NCBI RefSeq assembly: GCF_030287445.1
Contig: NZ_JASVWB010000002.1
Location: 7,692,766 to 7,756,765, forward strand
Direction: 5' to 3'
From: Streptomyces sp. ALI-76-A
GTDB lineage: Bacteria; Actinomycetota; Actinomycetes; Streptomycetales; Streptomycetaceae
Length of the DNA: 64,000 nt
Shown here: positions 10,032-17,246 of the stretch, in pieces
Numbering within the stretch: the stretch's first letter is position 1
Layout of the letters: each line of letters opens with the position of its first letter
Position numbers and translations under genes: made by a program
The notes under the pieces: generated by a model
Told to the model about the DNA's origin: nothing
The model's database searches: none
The model's input: only the letters and a program-made list of their open reading frames with translations

Positions 10032-10315
10032 CCTGGCACGGGAAGGGGACGTCGATGTCCCGCTCGGGACTCGGGAAGGGGACGCCGATGACCGGTTCGG
10101 GACTCGGGAAGGGGACGCCGATGACCGGTTCGGGACTCGGGAAGGGGACGCCGATGACCGGCTCGGGACTCGGGAAGGGGACGCCGATGACCGGTTCGGG
10201 ACTCGGGAAGGGGACGCCGATGACCGGCTCGGGACTCGGGAAGGGGACGCCGGTGACCGGTTCGGGACTCGGGAAGGGGACGCCGGTGACCGGCTCGGGA
10301 AGGGGATGTCGATGA
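10028..10315 (+). CDS. small repeat ORF linking pseudokinase and GTPase genes, 95 aa
   Basis: The ATG at 10028 overlaps the pseudokinase stop (ATGA), and the TGA at 10313-10315 overlaps the ATG at 10312 of the GTPase gene (ATGA). The ORF is in frame with the 33-base repeats and encodes tandem copies of the 11-residue unit GLGKGTPMTGS. The peptide is basic and glycine-rich without a recognisable fold. It may be a real coupling peptide, or ribosomes may only pass through it on the way to the GTPase start. Many of its internal codons are ATG or GTG, each preceded by a ribosome-binding-like GGGAAGGGG. I cannot tell whether a stable peptide is made. Confidence 0.45.
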   Translation: MTWHGKGTSMSRSGLGKGTPMTGSGLGKGTPMTGSGLGKGTPMTGSGLGKGTPMTGSGLGKGTPMTGSGLGKGTPVTGSGLGKGTPVTGSGRGCR

Positions 10316-10317
10316 CC
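10040..10317 (+). repeat. 33-base tandem array of ribosome-binding-site/start-codon modules
   Basis: The array contains start-like codons at 10055, 10088, 10121, 10154, 10187 and 10220 (ATG) and at 10253 and 10286 (GTG), each 33 bases apart. Each is preceded at six bases by (G)GGAAGGGG, an excellent Shine-Dalgarno match. The last unit is shortened to 26 bases and places the same signal before the ATG at 10312, the GTPase start, in a different frame. The units are contiguous with no spacers, so this is not a CRISPR array. The layout suggests that the translation-initiation region of the GTPase gene was amplified in tandem. Confidence 0.85.
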
Positions 10318-11406
10318 GGCACGTCCGCACAGCTCGAACCCGGGCAGGTGCTCTGCCCGTACTGCCTGGAGATCGTCGTCCACGACGAACGGGCCCTGCA
10401 CGTCCGCAACGAGAAGTTGCAGTACGAACGGCTGGACACCGAGGGGCTCGCCAACCCGCTGCGACGTGCCGACGTCCTGCGCGGGGCCTTCCAGCTCTGT
10501 GGAAACACCGAGGGGGTCAGCCACCACTACATCCCCGTCCCCTACCTGACGCACGGGCGCCCGCTGACCGTCGCCATGGTCGGAACGTCGGGTACCGGAA
10601 AGAGTCACCTGCTGACGCAGATGATCGCCGAGGTCACCGACGGCGGCCTGGAGCCCTACGGCGTGCGCTGGCAGTCGGTGAACCCCGCCGACCACTCGGA
10701 CTTCATGCGGGAGCGGGTGGCACTGCTGCGGGCGGGCGAGCAGCTGGAGGCCACCGCGCAGACCCCGTTCGCCCAGTTCGTCGAGGCCCTGCTGCTCACC
10801 GGAACGGACGGCGAGGTGCGGCCCGTGGCCTTCTTCGACCTGGGCGGTGAGGACCTGGTCCGCACCGACTCGCTGCTGCGCTTCCTGCTGGGCGTCGACG
10901 CCCTGATCTTCGTCGCCGACCCGCTGCTGGCCTGCGGCCTGCCGCAACTGGACGAGGCACGCGAGCAGTACGGCCTGCACGTCAGCAGGAGCGACCCCGC
11001 CTTCGAGACGGTGCTGGACCGGCTGCCCCGCCAGGGGCCGTACCTGGACGTGGCCATGGCACTGGTGGTCGGCAAGGCGGACCTGCTGCGCTTCGAGCCC
11101 CCGGTCGACCGCTGGCTCAGCCGGCCGTCCACCGCCCCGCTCGACGCACGGCGACTGCGTGAGGAGAGCCGCGACGTGTACGCCTTTCTGCGCCGCCACG
11201 CCGCACCCGCCTGGCTGCGCCCGTTCGACAGCGCCCTGCGCTGCACCCTGCACTTCGCCTCCGCGACCGGCGGCCAGCCGGCGAACGGCCGCTTCCCGCA
11301 CGGCGTGCGCTCACGGCGGGTGCTGGGCCCCCTGCTGTCGATCCTCGCGATGTGCGGGCTGCTGAGCGAGGACCCGGCGCTCCGGCCCTCCACGGTGGGG
11401 ATGTGA
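10312..11406 (+). CDS. TRAFAC-like GTPase of conflict island (double-GTPase type), 364 aa
   Basis: The start at 10312 fits GGGAAGGGG at six bases; an ATG six bases earlier sits too close to that site. CPYC at residues 15-18, with later Cys and His residues, could bind zinc. Walker A is GTSGTGKS (91-98), the G3 motif is DLGGE and the G4 motif is GKAD in place of NKxD. This set fits GTPases that I recall being grouped as DO-GTPase2 in comparative studies of bacterial conflict systems. The next gene, a GAP1-like protein, follows by six bases and is the family's usual partner, which strengthens the call. It probably acts as a GTP-dependent switch at the membrane. Confidence 0.78.
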   Translation: MTGTSAQLEPGQVLCPYCLEIVVHDERALHVRNEKLQYERLDTEGLANPLRRADVLRGAFQLCGNTEGVSHHYIPVPYLTHGRPLTVAMVGTSGTGKSHLLTQMIAEVTDGGLEPYGVRWQSVNPADHSDFMRERVALLRAGEQLEATAQTPFAQFVEALLLTGTDGEVRPVAFFDLGGEDLVRTDSLLRFLLGVDALIFVADPLLACGLPQLDEAREQYGLHVSRSDPAFETVLDRLPRQGPYLDVAMALVVGKADLLRFEPPVDRWLSRPSTAPLDARRLREESRDVYAFLRRHAAPAWLRPFDSALRCTLHFASATGGQPANGRFPHGVRSRRVLGPLLSILAMCGLLSEDPALRPSTVGM

Positions 11407-11412
11407 GCCGGC

Positions 11413-13590
11413 GTGGACCAGGACCGGGAAGAACTGCTCGACCAGGTCGTCTTCCGCTGGGAGGGCAACCGGGGCCGGACCGGCACGGGCATCAACGCGG
11501 TGGCGTACTCGTGCGACGGAGAGCGCGCCGAGGAACTGCGGGCCGAGCTGGCGCCGCTGCTGCGGGTGGAGGGAGGTGACCTGCCGAGCCAGGTCCGCCA
11601 GGTGCGCCGGACCGGGGAGGTGGTCGTCATCAACCGCCGACGGGACCCCGACGCCCACGGCAGGAGCAGCACGGAGTCGCACGCCCTGATCGGCAGCCGC
11701 GGTGCCCTGAAGCCCAGATTCTGCCTCGCACTCAGTCAGCTACCGGTTCCCGTGGCAGACCTGTCCGGGACGGACGTCCGCCGTCTGCCGCGGGCGAAGC
11801 ACACCGAGCTGAAGGAGACGGCCGGCCCGGAAGGGCGGCGGTTCATGGCGCAGGTGCCGACCGTGGCGGCGCCTCTCACCGCAATGGTGGCCCAACTACT
11901 GCGCACCCCGGCCCACTTGATGTCAGTCCGGATCCCTGACTTCTCCCGCGAGGGGGAGAACGACACACCGCTGCTGATCTGGGGGCTCAGCGGCGTCTTC
12001 GGCAGCTGGCTCGGTCGCGACTTCTGGACCTACGCGACCTACGACACGTCCGACACCCACGGACTGCGGGTCGTCGGCGTGCCGGACTGGCGTACGTCGG
12101 CGATCGAGGACCCCCTTCTGGAGCGGATCGCGTTCCACAACGCACCGGACGACGAGGCGCAGTGGATCGCGCGGGGCCTGGTGACGCTGTTCCTGTCCGA
12201 CCCGGACGGCGCGGAAGCTGTCCAGGGGCTGATCAGCCAGTGTCCCGACGCGGTCACCCTGCCCCTGCCCGACCGGCTGCACATGCTGAGGCGGCTGCTG
12301 GAGTCGGCGACGGTGTCAGGGGCCGGCGTGTCAGTGCTGCGGCCGATGAGCCCCTTGGGTCTTTCCGGCGCAGACCGGCTTCCGCCGTCCGCCGTGGGCG
12401 ACCGGGAGTCGGCCGGTGGCCCGGAGGCTCGTCAGGCTCCGAGGGGGGAAGCGGGCGCGGATCCCCGGGGCGAGAGGCCGATCGGTCCGCTGCCGTCGCG
12501 TCCCCGTGGCAATCCGGCGCACCGTCCGCCGCCCGCCCCTGTCCCCACCGCACACGGGAGCGCCGAGGACGAGCCCGCCGATCACGGGAGTGGGGCCGTA
12601 CGGCGTTCCGCGCCCACGGCGGCCTCTCCCCGGTCCGAGCCGTCGGCAGCGGCGCGCCACGAGCCCGCCCCCGGCCCGGCGACCGTCCCACCGCCGGTGA
12701 CTCCTCGGCCGTCACCCGACGTCGACCCGCGCCCGCGGCCTCAGGCGCCGACGACGTTCCGGTCACCGGTCCGGCCCCCGGGGAAGCCGTCCTACCAGCC
12801 CTCCCCGGCGCGGGCCGCCGACCCGGAGGACAGCCTGGGGGCGGACGAGCGTGTCCCGGGCTCCCGGCCGCCCCGGCCACTGCCCCCGCGCCTGACGAGA
12901 AGGCGCAGCCTGCTCCACCGCGTCACCTTCGCCCGGTGGCGGTACGACCGGCACGCGGGCCCGGAGGACACCGACAGGCGGCCCGACGGTGACCTGCTCG
13001 CCATTCTTCGTCGGCCGGGCCTGTCGCGCGGGGAAGTCGACCGTCTGCTCGACGCACTGGCCGCCCGGGCGAACCTTCGGACGCTGGGGGAGGCGGACCG
13101 CGTCTGCCGCGATGTGCTGGAGCAGGAGCTCTATCTGCCCGGTGGTCGAAGGGCCGGCGACGGGAAACCGGACGAGCGGGAGCAGTACCGCGCGGCGGAG
13201 ACAGCCGCCTGGCTGCTCCACTGGGCCGTACTGCCGTACCTCGAGCACCGGGGTGTCGGGGATCGCGTCGGAGAGCTGTTCCGCAAGGTGTGCACACGTG
13301 ACGGTCGGGTGGAGCGCCACTTCCTGGACGTGCTGGTCTTCTCCGCCGTCCACGGCCCGCCGAAGCTCCCCACGCAGGCCTGGATGAAGCTCGTCGGCTA
13401 CCTGCGGACAGCGCCCGAGGGGCGACCACCGCAGGTGCTCCGTAAACCTTCCGGTCACGCCGCCGGCCGGCGTACGGCACCGGCCCGGGGGCACCGCGCA
13501 CAGCGGTCGGACGACCTGTGGAAGGTCGCCTGCATGGCCATGAGCTGCGTCGCCGCCCTGCTCCTGCTCCTTCTGATCGCCCGGTGGTGA
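11413..13590 (+). CDS. GTPase-associated protein 1-like, C-terminally membrane anchored, 725 aa
   Basis: The GTG at 11413 lies six bases after the GTPase stop. The first 310 residues are conserved-looking (RGRTGTGINAVAYS near the N-terminus, LIWGLSGVFGSWLG near 190) and resemble proteins annotated GTPase-associated protein 1, the obligate neighbour of this type of GTPase. Residues about 310-500 form a Pro/Ala/Ser/Arg-rich disordered linker. A helical domain follows, and the protein ends with one hydrophobic helix (about 703-724) and a terminal RW, a tail anchor. It probably tethers the GTPase complex to the membrane. A 124-base gap then separates it from the TIR gene. Confidence 0.75.
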   Translation: MDQDREELLDQVVFRWEGNRGRTGTGINAVAYSCDGERAEELRAELAPLLRVEGGDLPSQVRQVRRTGEVVVINRRRDPDAHGRSSTESHALIGSRGALKPRFCLALSQLPVPVADLSGTDVRRLPRAKHTELKETAGPEGRRFMAQVPTVAAPLTAMVAQLLRTPAHLMSVRIPDFSREGENDTPLLIWGLSGVFGSWLGRDFWTYATYDTSDTHGLRVVGVPDWRTSAIEDPLLERIAFHNAPDDEAQWIARGLVTLFLSDPDGAEAVQGLISQCPDAVTLPLPDRLHMLRRLLESATVSGAGVSVLRPMSPLGLSGADRLPPSAVGDRESAGGPEARQAPRGEAGADPRGERPIGPLPSRPRGNPAHRPPPAPVPTAHGSAEDEPADHGSGAVRRSAPTAASPRSEPSAAARHEPAPGPATVPPPVTPRPSPDVDPRPRPQAPTTFRSPVRPPGKPSYQPSPARAADPEDSLGADERVPGSRPPRPLPPRLTRRRSLLHRVTFARWRYDRHAGPEDTDRRPDGDLLAILRRPGLSRGEVDRLLDALAARANLRTLGEADRVCRDVLEQELYLPGGRRAGDGKPDEREQYRAAETAAWLLHWAVLPYLEHRGVGDRVGELFRKVCTRDGRVERHFLDVLVFSAVHGPPKLPTQAWMKLVGYLRTAPEGRPPQVLRKPSGHAAGRRTAPARGHRAQRSDDLWKVACMAMSCVAALLLLLLIARW

Positions 13591-13714
13591 GGCGACTGGG
13601 ACACGCAGCACGACGTTCCGCCCACAGCAAGCCACCGAGCCACCAAGCCGCCACAAGAAGACACGGGACCTGGCGAGGCGACGCCCCGCCGCACCGTGCG
13701 AGAGGAAAGCGCAC

Positions 13715-15040
13715 GTGACAACACCGCAGAGTCCGGGGGAACGCTCGCGCGGAACACGGCAACGTGTCTTCATCAGCCACGGCTCCAAGGACAGCCACTA
13801 CAGCTGGCTCGTCTGCGACGACATCCGGGAAGCGCTGAGCAAGGCCGGATACGAGGTGTTCCTGGACCGCCGGTCCCTTCATCCCCAGGACGACTGGAGA
13901 CGGCAGATCGGCCGTCAGCTGGAGAGCTGTCACGCGGCGGTGTTCGTCATCGCCGAAAGGGCTCTGGACCGGGAATGGGTGCGCCGGGAGGCCGAGATCC
14001 TGCGCCATCGCCACGACATCTGCGGCATCTTCCTCCTGGTGGTCCTGCTCGACGACCTCCAGCCGGAGGATCTCGAAGCGGCCGGTCTCGGTGTGCTGAA
14101 CATCAAACAGGCCCTCAAGTTCGGAGCCCAGGCCGAGGCCGAGCCGACCCGGATCGCCGAGGACGTCGTGGAGGAGTTCGCCGAGCTGCCCGCCCTGCCG
14201 GGCGAGGACGAGCCCATGCGCCTGTGGGCGGAACGGCTCTCCGCGAAGCTCGGCCGTTCGGCGGACCCGGGCCTGCTCGAGGACGCCGCGAAACTGCTGG
14301 GGCTGGAGGAGCGGGACGCGCGCAGGGCACGCGGCTTCAACGGCGCGCGCTTCCTCGCCAGGTCCCTCCTCAACGCGGGCCTGGGAGACAACGTCCCCCG
14401 AGCCGTCTTCCACCTCAACGCAGCGCTCGGCTCCACTGGCCGCTCACTCGCCCAGGAGATGGCACCGACCTGGGTGAACGAGGAGGCCGCGCGGTGTTTC
14501 ATCCCGGACGAGAAGGCGGACGAGGGCCGGGTCCTCCTGCTCCACGCCTCCATCAGGCAGACGGCGGACCATCACATAGGGCGTGCGATGCGCCGGGACG
14601 TCACCCGGTACGTCAGCGCGGCACTGAACGTACTCCGGCCGGACGAGGCGGAGGCCACCGCCCTCGTCGAGGACGAACTGCGGGCGGCTCTGCGAGCCAG
14701 GATGGCGATACCCGACGACGGGGAGTGGGGCGTCCCCGTCCCGGGACAGCACGTGTATCTGGTCGTCCCCGTCGAGTCACGCGCGTGCAGGCGCAGGCTC
14801 GCTGCCGTCGTGGGGGAGATCAGGCGCCACGCCCCCTGGCTCCATGTGGTCGCCCTGATGGACGGCGGACCGCCGGACGAGGGCGCGCCGGCGCGCTGGG
14901 GGGTGGAGGACGCCGTCGTGGTACGGCCCGCGCTGAACGGCACGCAGGAGGAGCGGGGCCACCTCCGCGTCCACGAACTGTACGAGGCCGTCGACAGCCA
15001 GTACGAGGTGCCCGAGCGCTGGAGGACCACGTGCCGATGA
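13715..15040 (+). CDS. TIR-domain effector protein, 441 aa
   Basis: Residues 17-135 are a TIR domain: RVFISHGSKD at strand A, LDRRSL at the BB-loop region, and REWVRREAEIL at helix C. The last motif closely resembles the WVxKE helix of NAD-cleaving TIRs such as SARM1, so Glu92 is the predicted catalytic residue. Residues 150-441 form a domain I cannot name, possibly the sensor. The GTG at 13715 is preceded by GAGAGGAAAG. The stop overlaps the MoxR gene start region. TIR proteins in defence systems deplete NAD or make cyclic ADP-ribose signals; activity here is inference from the intact Glu. Confidence 0.85.
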   Translation: MTTPQSPGERSRGTRQRVFISHGSKDSHYSWLVCDDIREALSKAGYEVFLDRRSLHPQDDWRRQIGRQLESCHAAVFVIAERALDREWVRREAEILRHRHDICGIFLLVVLLDDLQPEDLEAAGLGVLNIKQALKFGAQAEAEPTRIAEDVVEEFAELPALPGEDEPMRLWAERLSAKLGRSADPGLLEDAAKLLGLEERDARRARGFNGARFLARSLLNAGLGDNVPRAVFHLNAALGSTGRSLAQEMAPTWVNEEAARCFIPDEKADEGRVLLLHASIRQTADHHIGRAMRRDVTRYVSAALNVLRPDEAEATALVEDELRAALRARMAIPDDGEWGVPVPGQHVYLVVPVESRACRRRLAAVVGEIRRHAPWLHVVALMDGGPPDEGAPARWGVEDAVVVRPALNGTQEERGHLRVHELYEAVDSQYEVPERWRTTCR

Positions 15041-16023
15041 GTGAACCCGACTACGGCGAGATCCGGACGTGGGGGACCACGGACCGCGGAGACGGCAGCC
15101 GGTATCTGATGCCCGAGGAGGGACGGCTCGCCGTGAAGGTGGCACTCGCCACCGGTCGGCCTCTGCTGTTGCGGGGCAGCCCGGGCTGCGGCAAGTCCTC
15201 ACTCGCCGCTCACATCGCCCAGCAGCTCGACTGGCGCTACTACGAGCACGTCGTCACCTACCGCACCCAGGCCACCGATCTGCTGTGGACCTTCGACACG
15301 GTGCGGCGCCTCGCGGACGCACAGGCACGCGAGGGAGACGCCGGACTCGAAGACCACAAGTACGTCCGTCCTGGCCCGTTGTGGTGGGCGTACGGCAGGG
15401 ACTCCGCTCTGCGGCGCGGTCTTCCCGGGGACGGTCCGCCTCCGGGCGGCACCTGTCCCGAGCCGCTGGCCAGAATGAACGCCGGGCGCAAGCGGGACGG
15501 CGCCGTCGTCCTCATCGACGAGATCGACAAGGCGGACCCGGACGTACCCAACGGGCTGCTGGTACCCCTCGGTTCGGCGGAGTTCACGGTGGCCGAGACC
15601 GGTGATGTCATCCGGATGCGCCGGTGCACGGCGCCGGGGCCCAATCCCACCCGTCACCTCGTCGTCATCACCACCAACGACGAGCGTGAGCTGCCGCAGG
15701 CGTTCCTGCGACGGTGCGTCGTCGCCGCGCTTCCCTCACCCGGGACGGATCAACTGGTCGCGATCGCGCGTGAGCACCTGAGGAGCAGATCACCGGAGGG
15801 TGACTGGATGGAACTGGCGCGCGCCGTGGCGGACGAGGTCGACAAGGCGAGGGAACAGGCCCGCAAGGACGGCGTGCGGGCGCCGAGCACGGCCGAGTAC
15901 CTGGACGCGCTGTACGCGTGCCTGTCCCTCGGCATCCGGAGCCGGGACGACGAGCGCTGGCAGCGGTTGCGTGATCTGGTTCTGGTCAAGCACCAGCAAC
16001 CCGGGGAGGGTCTGTCGGGGTGA
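15031..16023 (+). CDS. MoxR-type AAA+ ATPase of conflict island
   Basis: Walker A is GSPGCGKS, Walker B is VVLIDEIDKAD, and sensor 1 is VVITTNDERELP followed by an arginine finger region (RRC), all in the order of MoxR-family ATPases. GTG at 15031 has GGAGG at five bases; an ATG two codons later (15037) is the alternative and forms an ATGA overlap with the TIR stop. The product is about 330 residues. MoxR ATPases act as chaperones with vWA partners, and a degenerate vWA-like protein is encoded immediately downstream with a GTGA overlap. It probably remodels or activates the TIR/CHAT-like effectors. Confidence 0.85.
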   Translation: MPMSEPDYGEIRTWGTTDRGDGSRYLMPEEGRLAVKVALATGRPLLLRGSPGCGKSSLAAHIAQQLDWRYYEHVVTYRTQATDLLWTFDTVRRLADAQAREGDAGLEDHKYVRPGPLWWAYGRDSALRRGLPGDGPPPGGTCPEPLARMNAGRKRDGAVVLIDEIDKADPDVPNGLLVPLGSAEFTVAETGDVIRMRRCTAPGPNPTRHLVVITTNDERELPQAFLRRCVVAALPSPGTDQLVAIAREHLRSRSPEGDWMELARAVADEVDKAREQARKDGVRAPSTAEYLDALYACLSLGIRSRDDERWQRLRDLVLVKHQQPGEGLSG

Positions 16024-17246
16024 CGGACCGGGACATGGGCGGACGGCCGGAACGGGAGGGGCGGGTTGTCCCCGGCCGCGCGGACGTGTGGCTCGGGGAC
16101 CTCGTCGTGGCCATCGAGGAGGTCGTGCCCCGGGACGAGGACGAACTGTGGCGCATCGCCCGCCTGTTGGGGTTGGGCCGGCCGCTCCGCACCGAGCGGC
16201 AGAGCGCGCCGTCCGAGCCGGGCGGGCAGGCTGCCGTGCCACTCGACCCCCTGGGCGCCGTCGGCCAGGGCACGTTGCCGGTGACCGCGCCGCCGCCCGC
16301 CGACGAGTGTCGACCCGCACTACCCCCGGGCGGGTCCGCCGGCGGAACGGCGATGTCCGCTGCCCCGGACGGAGGCGAGGGTGCCGACGACGGTGAGGTG
16401 ACGAGCGCCGAGTGGTCGACGACGCCGGACGGCCCGGGTTCCGCCGACGGCGCCCCTCCATCCGGTCACGGACACCGGCCGTCACACCACGCCTTGCCAC
16501 CAGTGGCGTACGCGCCCGCAGGGCGGCAGGCCTGGGTGCGGGACCCCCTTCCCCGGCCCGACCGGAACCTGATGAGCGTGCGACCCCCATACACCCCCCT
16601 GCTGGCCCGGAGTTCCGCGGCGGCCCTGCTCGAAGCGGCGCTGTCGGGCCGCGCCCCGGACGGAGAGGTGGAGATCGAGGACGCGGTGGACCTCCTCGCG
16701 CGCGGTGTGCCGCTGGCCGTCCTCCCCCGGCGCATGCGGCGGACCCTGCGCCACGGCGTGCAGATCCTCGTCGACCACGGTCCCGCCATGGAGCTGTTCG
16801 CCCGGGACCAGGCGCATGTCTGCGCGCGGGTCGAGGCGCTGGTGGGCAAGGACCGGACGGATCTGCTCCGTTTCGCTTACTCGCCCCTGCGTGGTGCCGG
16901 CGCCGGACCGCTGTGGACGTGGGACACCTACCGGCCACCGCCCCGCGACAGTGCCGTCCTCCTGCTGAGTGACTGCGGAACGATCGGCCCCCGGGGCGAT
17001 CAGGGCAGAAGCACCCCGGCCGAGTGGCAGCGCTTCGCCGAGCTGGTGCGGCGCAACGGGGCCCGGCCCCTGGCGCTGCTTCCGGTACCCGAGCGACGGG
17101 TGCCCGAGTGGCTGGCGACGGTCATGCCGGTGTTGTGCTGGGACCGCGGTACCACGGTGGGCCGTGTGGCTTCCCGGATGAACGCATGGCGGGAAGGGCG
17201 CACCCCCCGGTGTCCTCCGGCCGTGGGCGGGGGAGAGCCGCGATGA
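16020..17246 (+). CDS. degenerate vWA-like partner of MoxR (SAV_2336-like), 408 aa
   Basis: It begins at a GTGA overlap with the MoxR gene and ends at an ATGA overlap with the next gene. An N-terminal helical stretch (residues 20-60) is followed by a disordered linker to about 165. The C-terminal half has a Rossmann-like pattern: LRHGVQILVDHGPAM, later SAVLLLSDCG, then ARPLALLPV. It fits a vWA fold, but the MIDAS DxSxS is replaced by DHGPA, so metal binding is probably lost. I recall similar Streptomyces proteins annotated as SAV_2336 N-terminal domain-related. Position and fold suggest that it bridges the ATPase and the large CHAT-like protein. Confidence 0.65.
   Translation: MTDRDMGGRPEREGRVVPGRADVWLGDLVVAIEEVVPRDEDELWRIARLLGLGRPLRTERQSAPSEPGGQAAVPLDPLGAVGQGTLPVTAPPPADECRPALPPGGSAGGTAMSAAPDGGEGADDGEVTSAEWSTTPDGPGSADGAPPSGHGHRPSHHALPPVAYAPAGRQAWVRDPLPRPDRNLMSVRPPYTPLLARSSAAALLEAALSGRAPDGEVEIEDAVDLLARGVPLAVLPRRMRRTLRHGVQILVDHGPAMELFARDQAHVCARVEALVGKDRTDLLRFAYSPLRGAGAGPLWTWDTYRPPPRDSAVLLLSDCGTIGPRGDQGRSTPAEWQRFAELVRRNGARPLALLPVPERRVPEWLATVMPVLCWDRGTTVGRVASRMNAWREGRTPRCPPAVGGGEPR

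Noticed and set aside
10040..10317. CRISPR-like direct repeats
   Set aside because: Units are contiguous 33-base repeats without spacers and encode an in-frame ORF; no cas genes are present.
9319..11301. Minus-strand frame with regular GVPFPSPEPVI-type repeats
   Set aside because: It is the antisense reading of the 33-base array and the GTPase gene, with no ribosome site.
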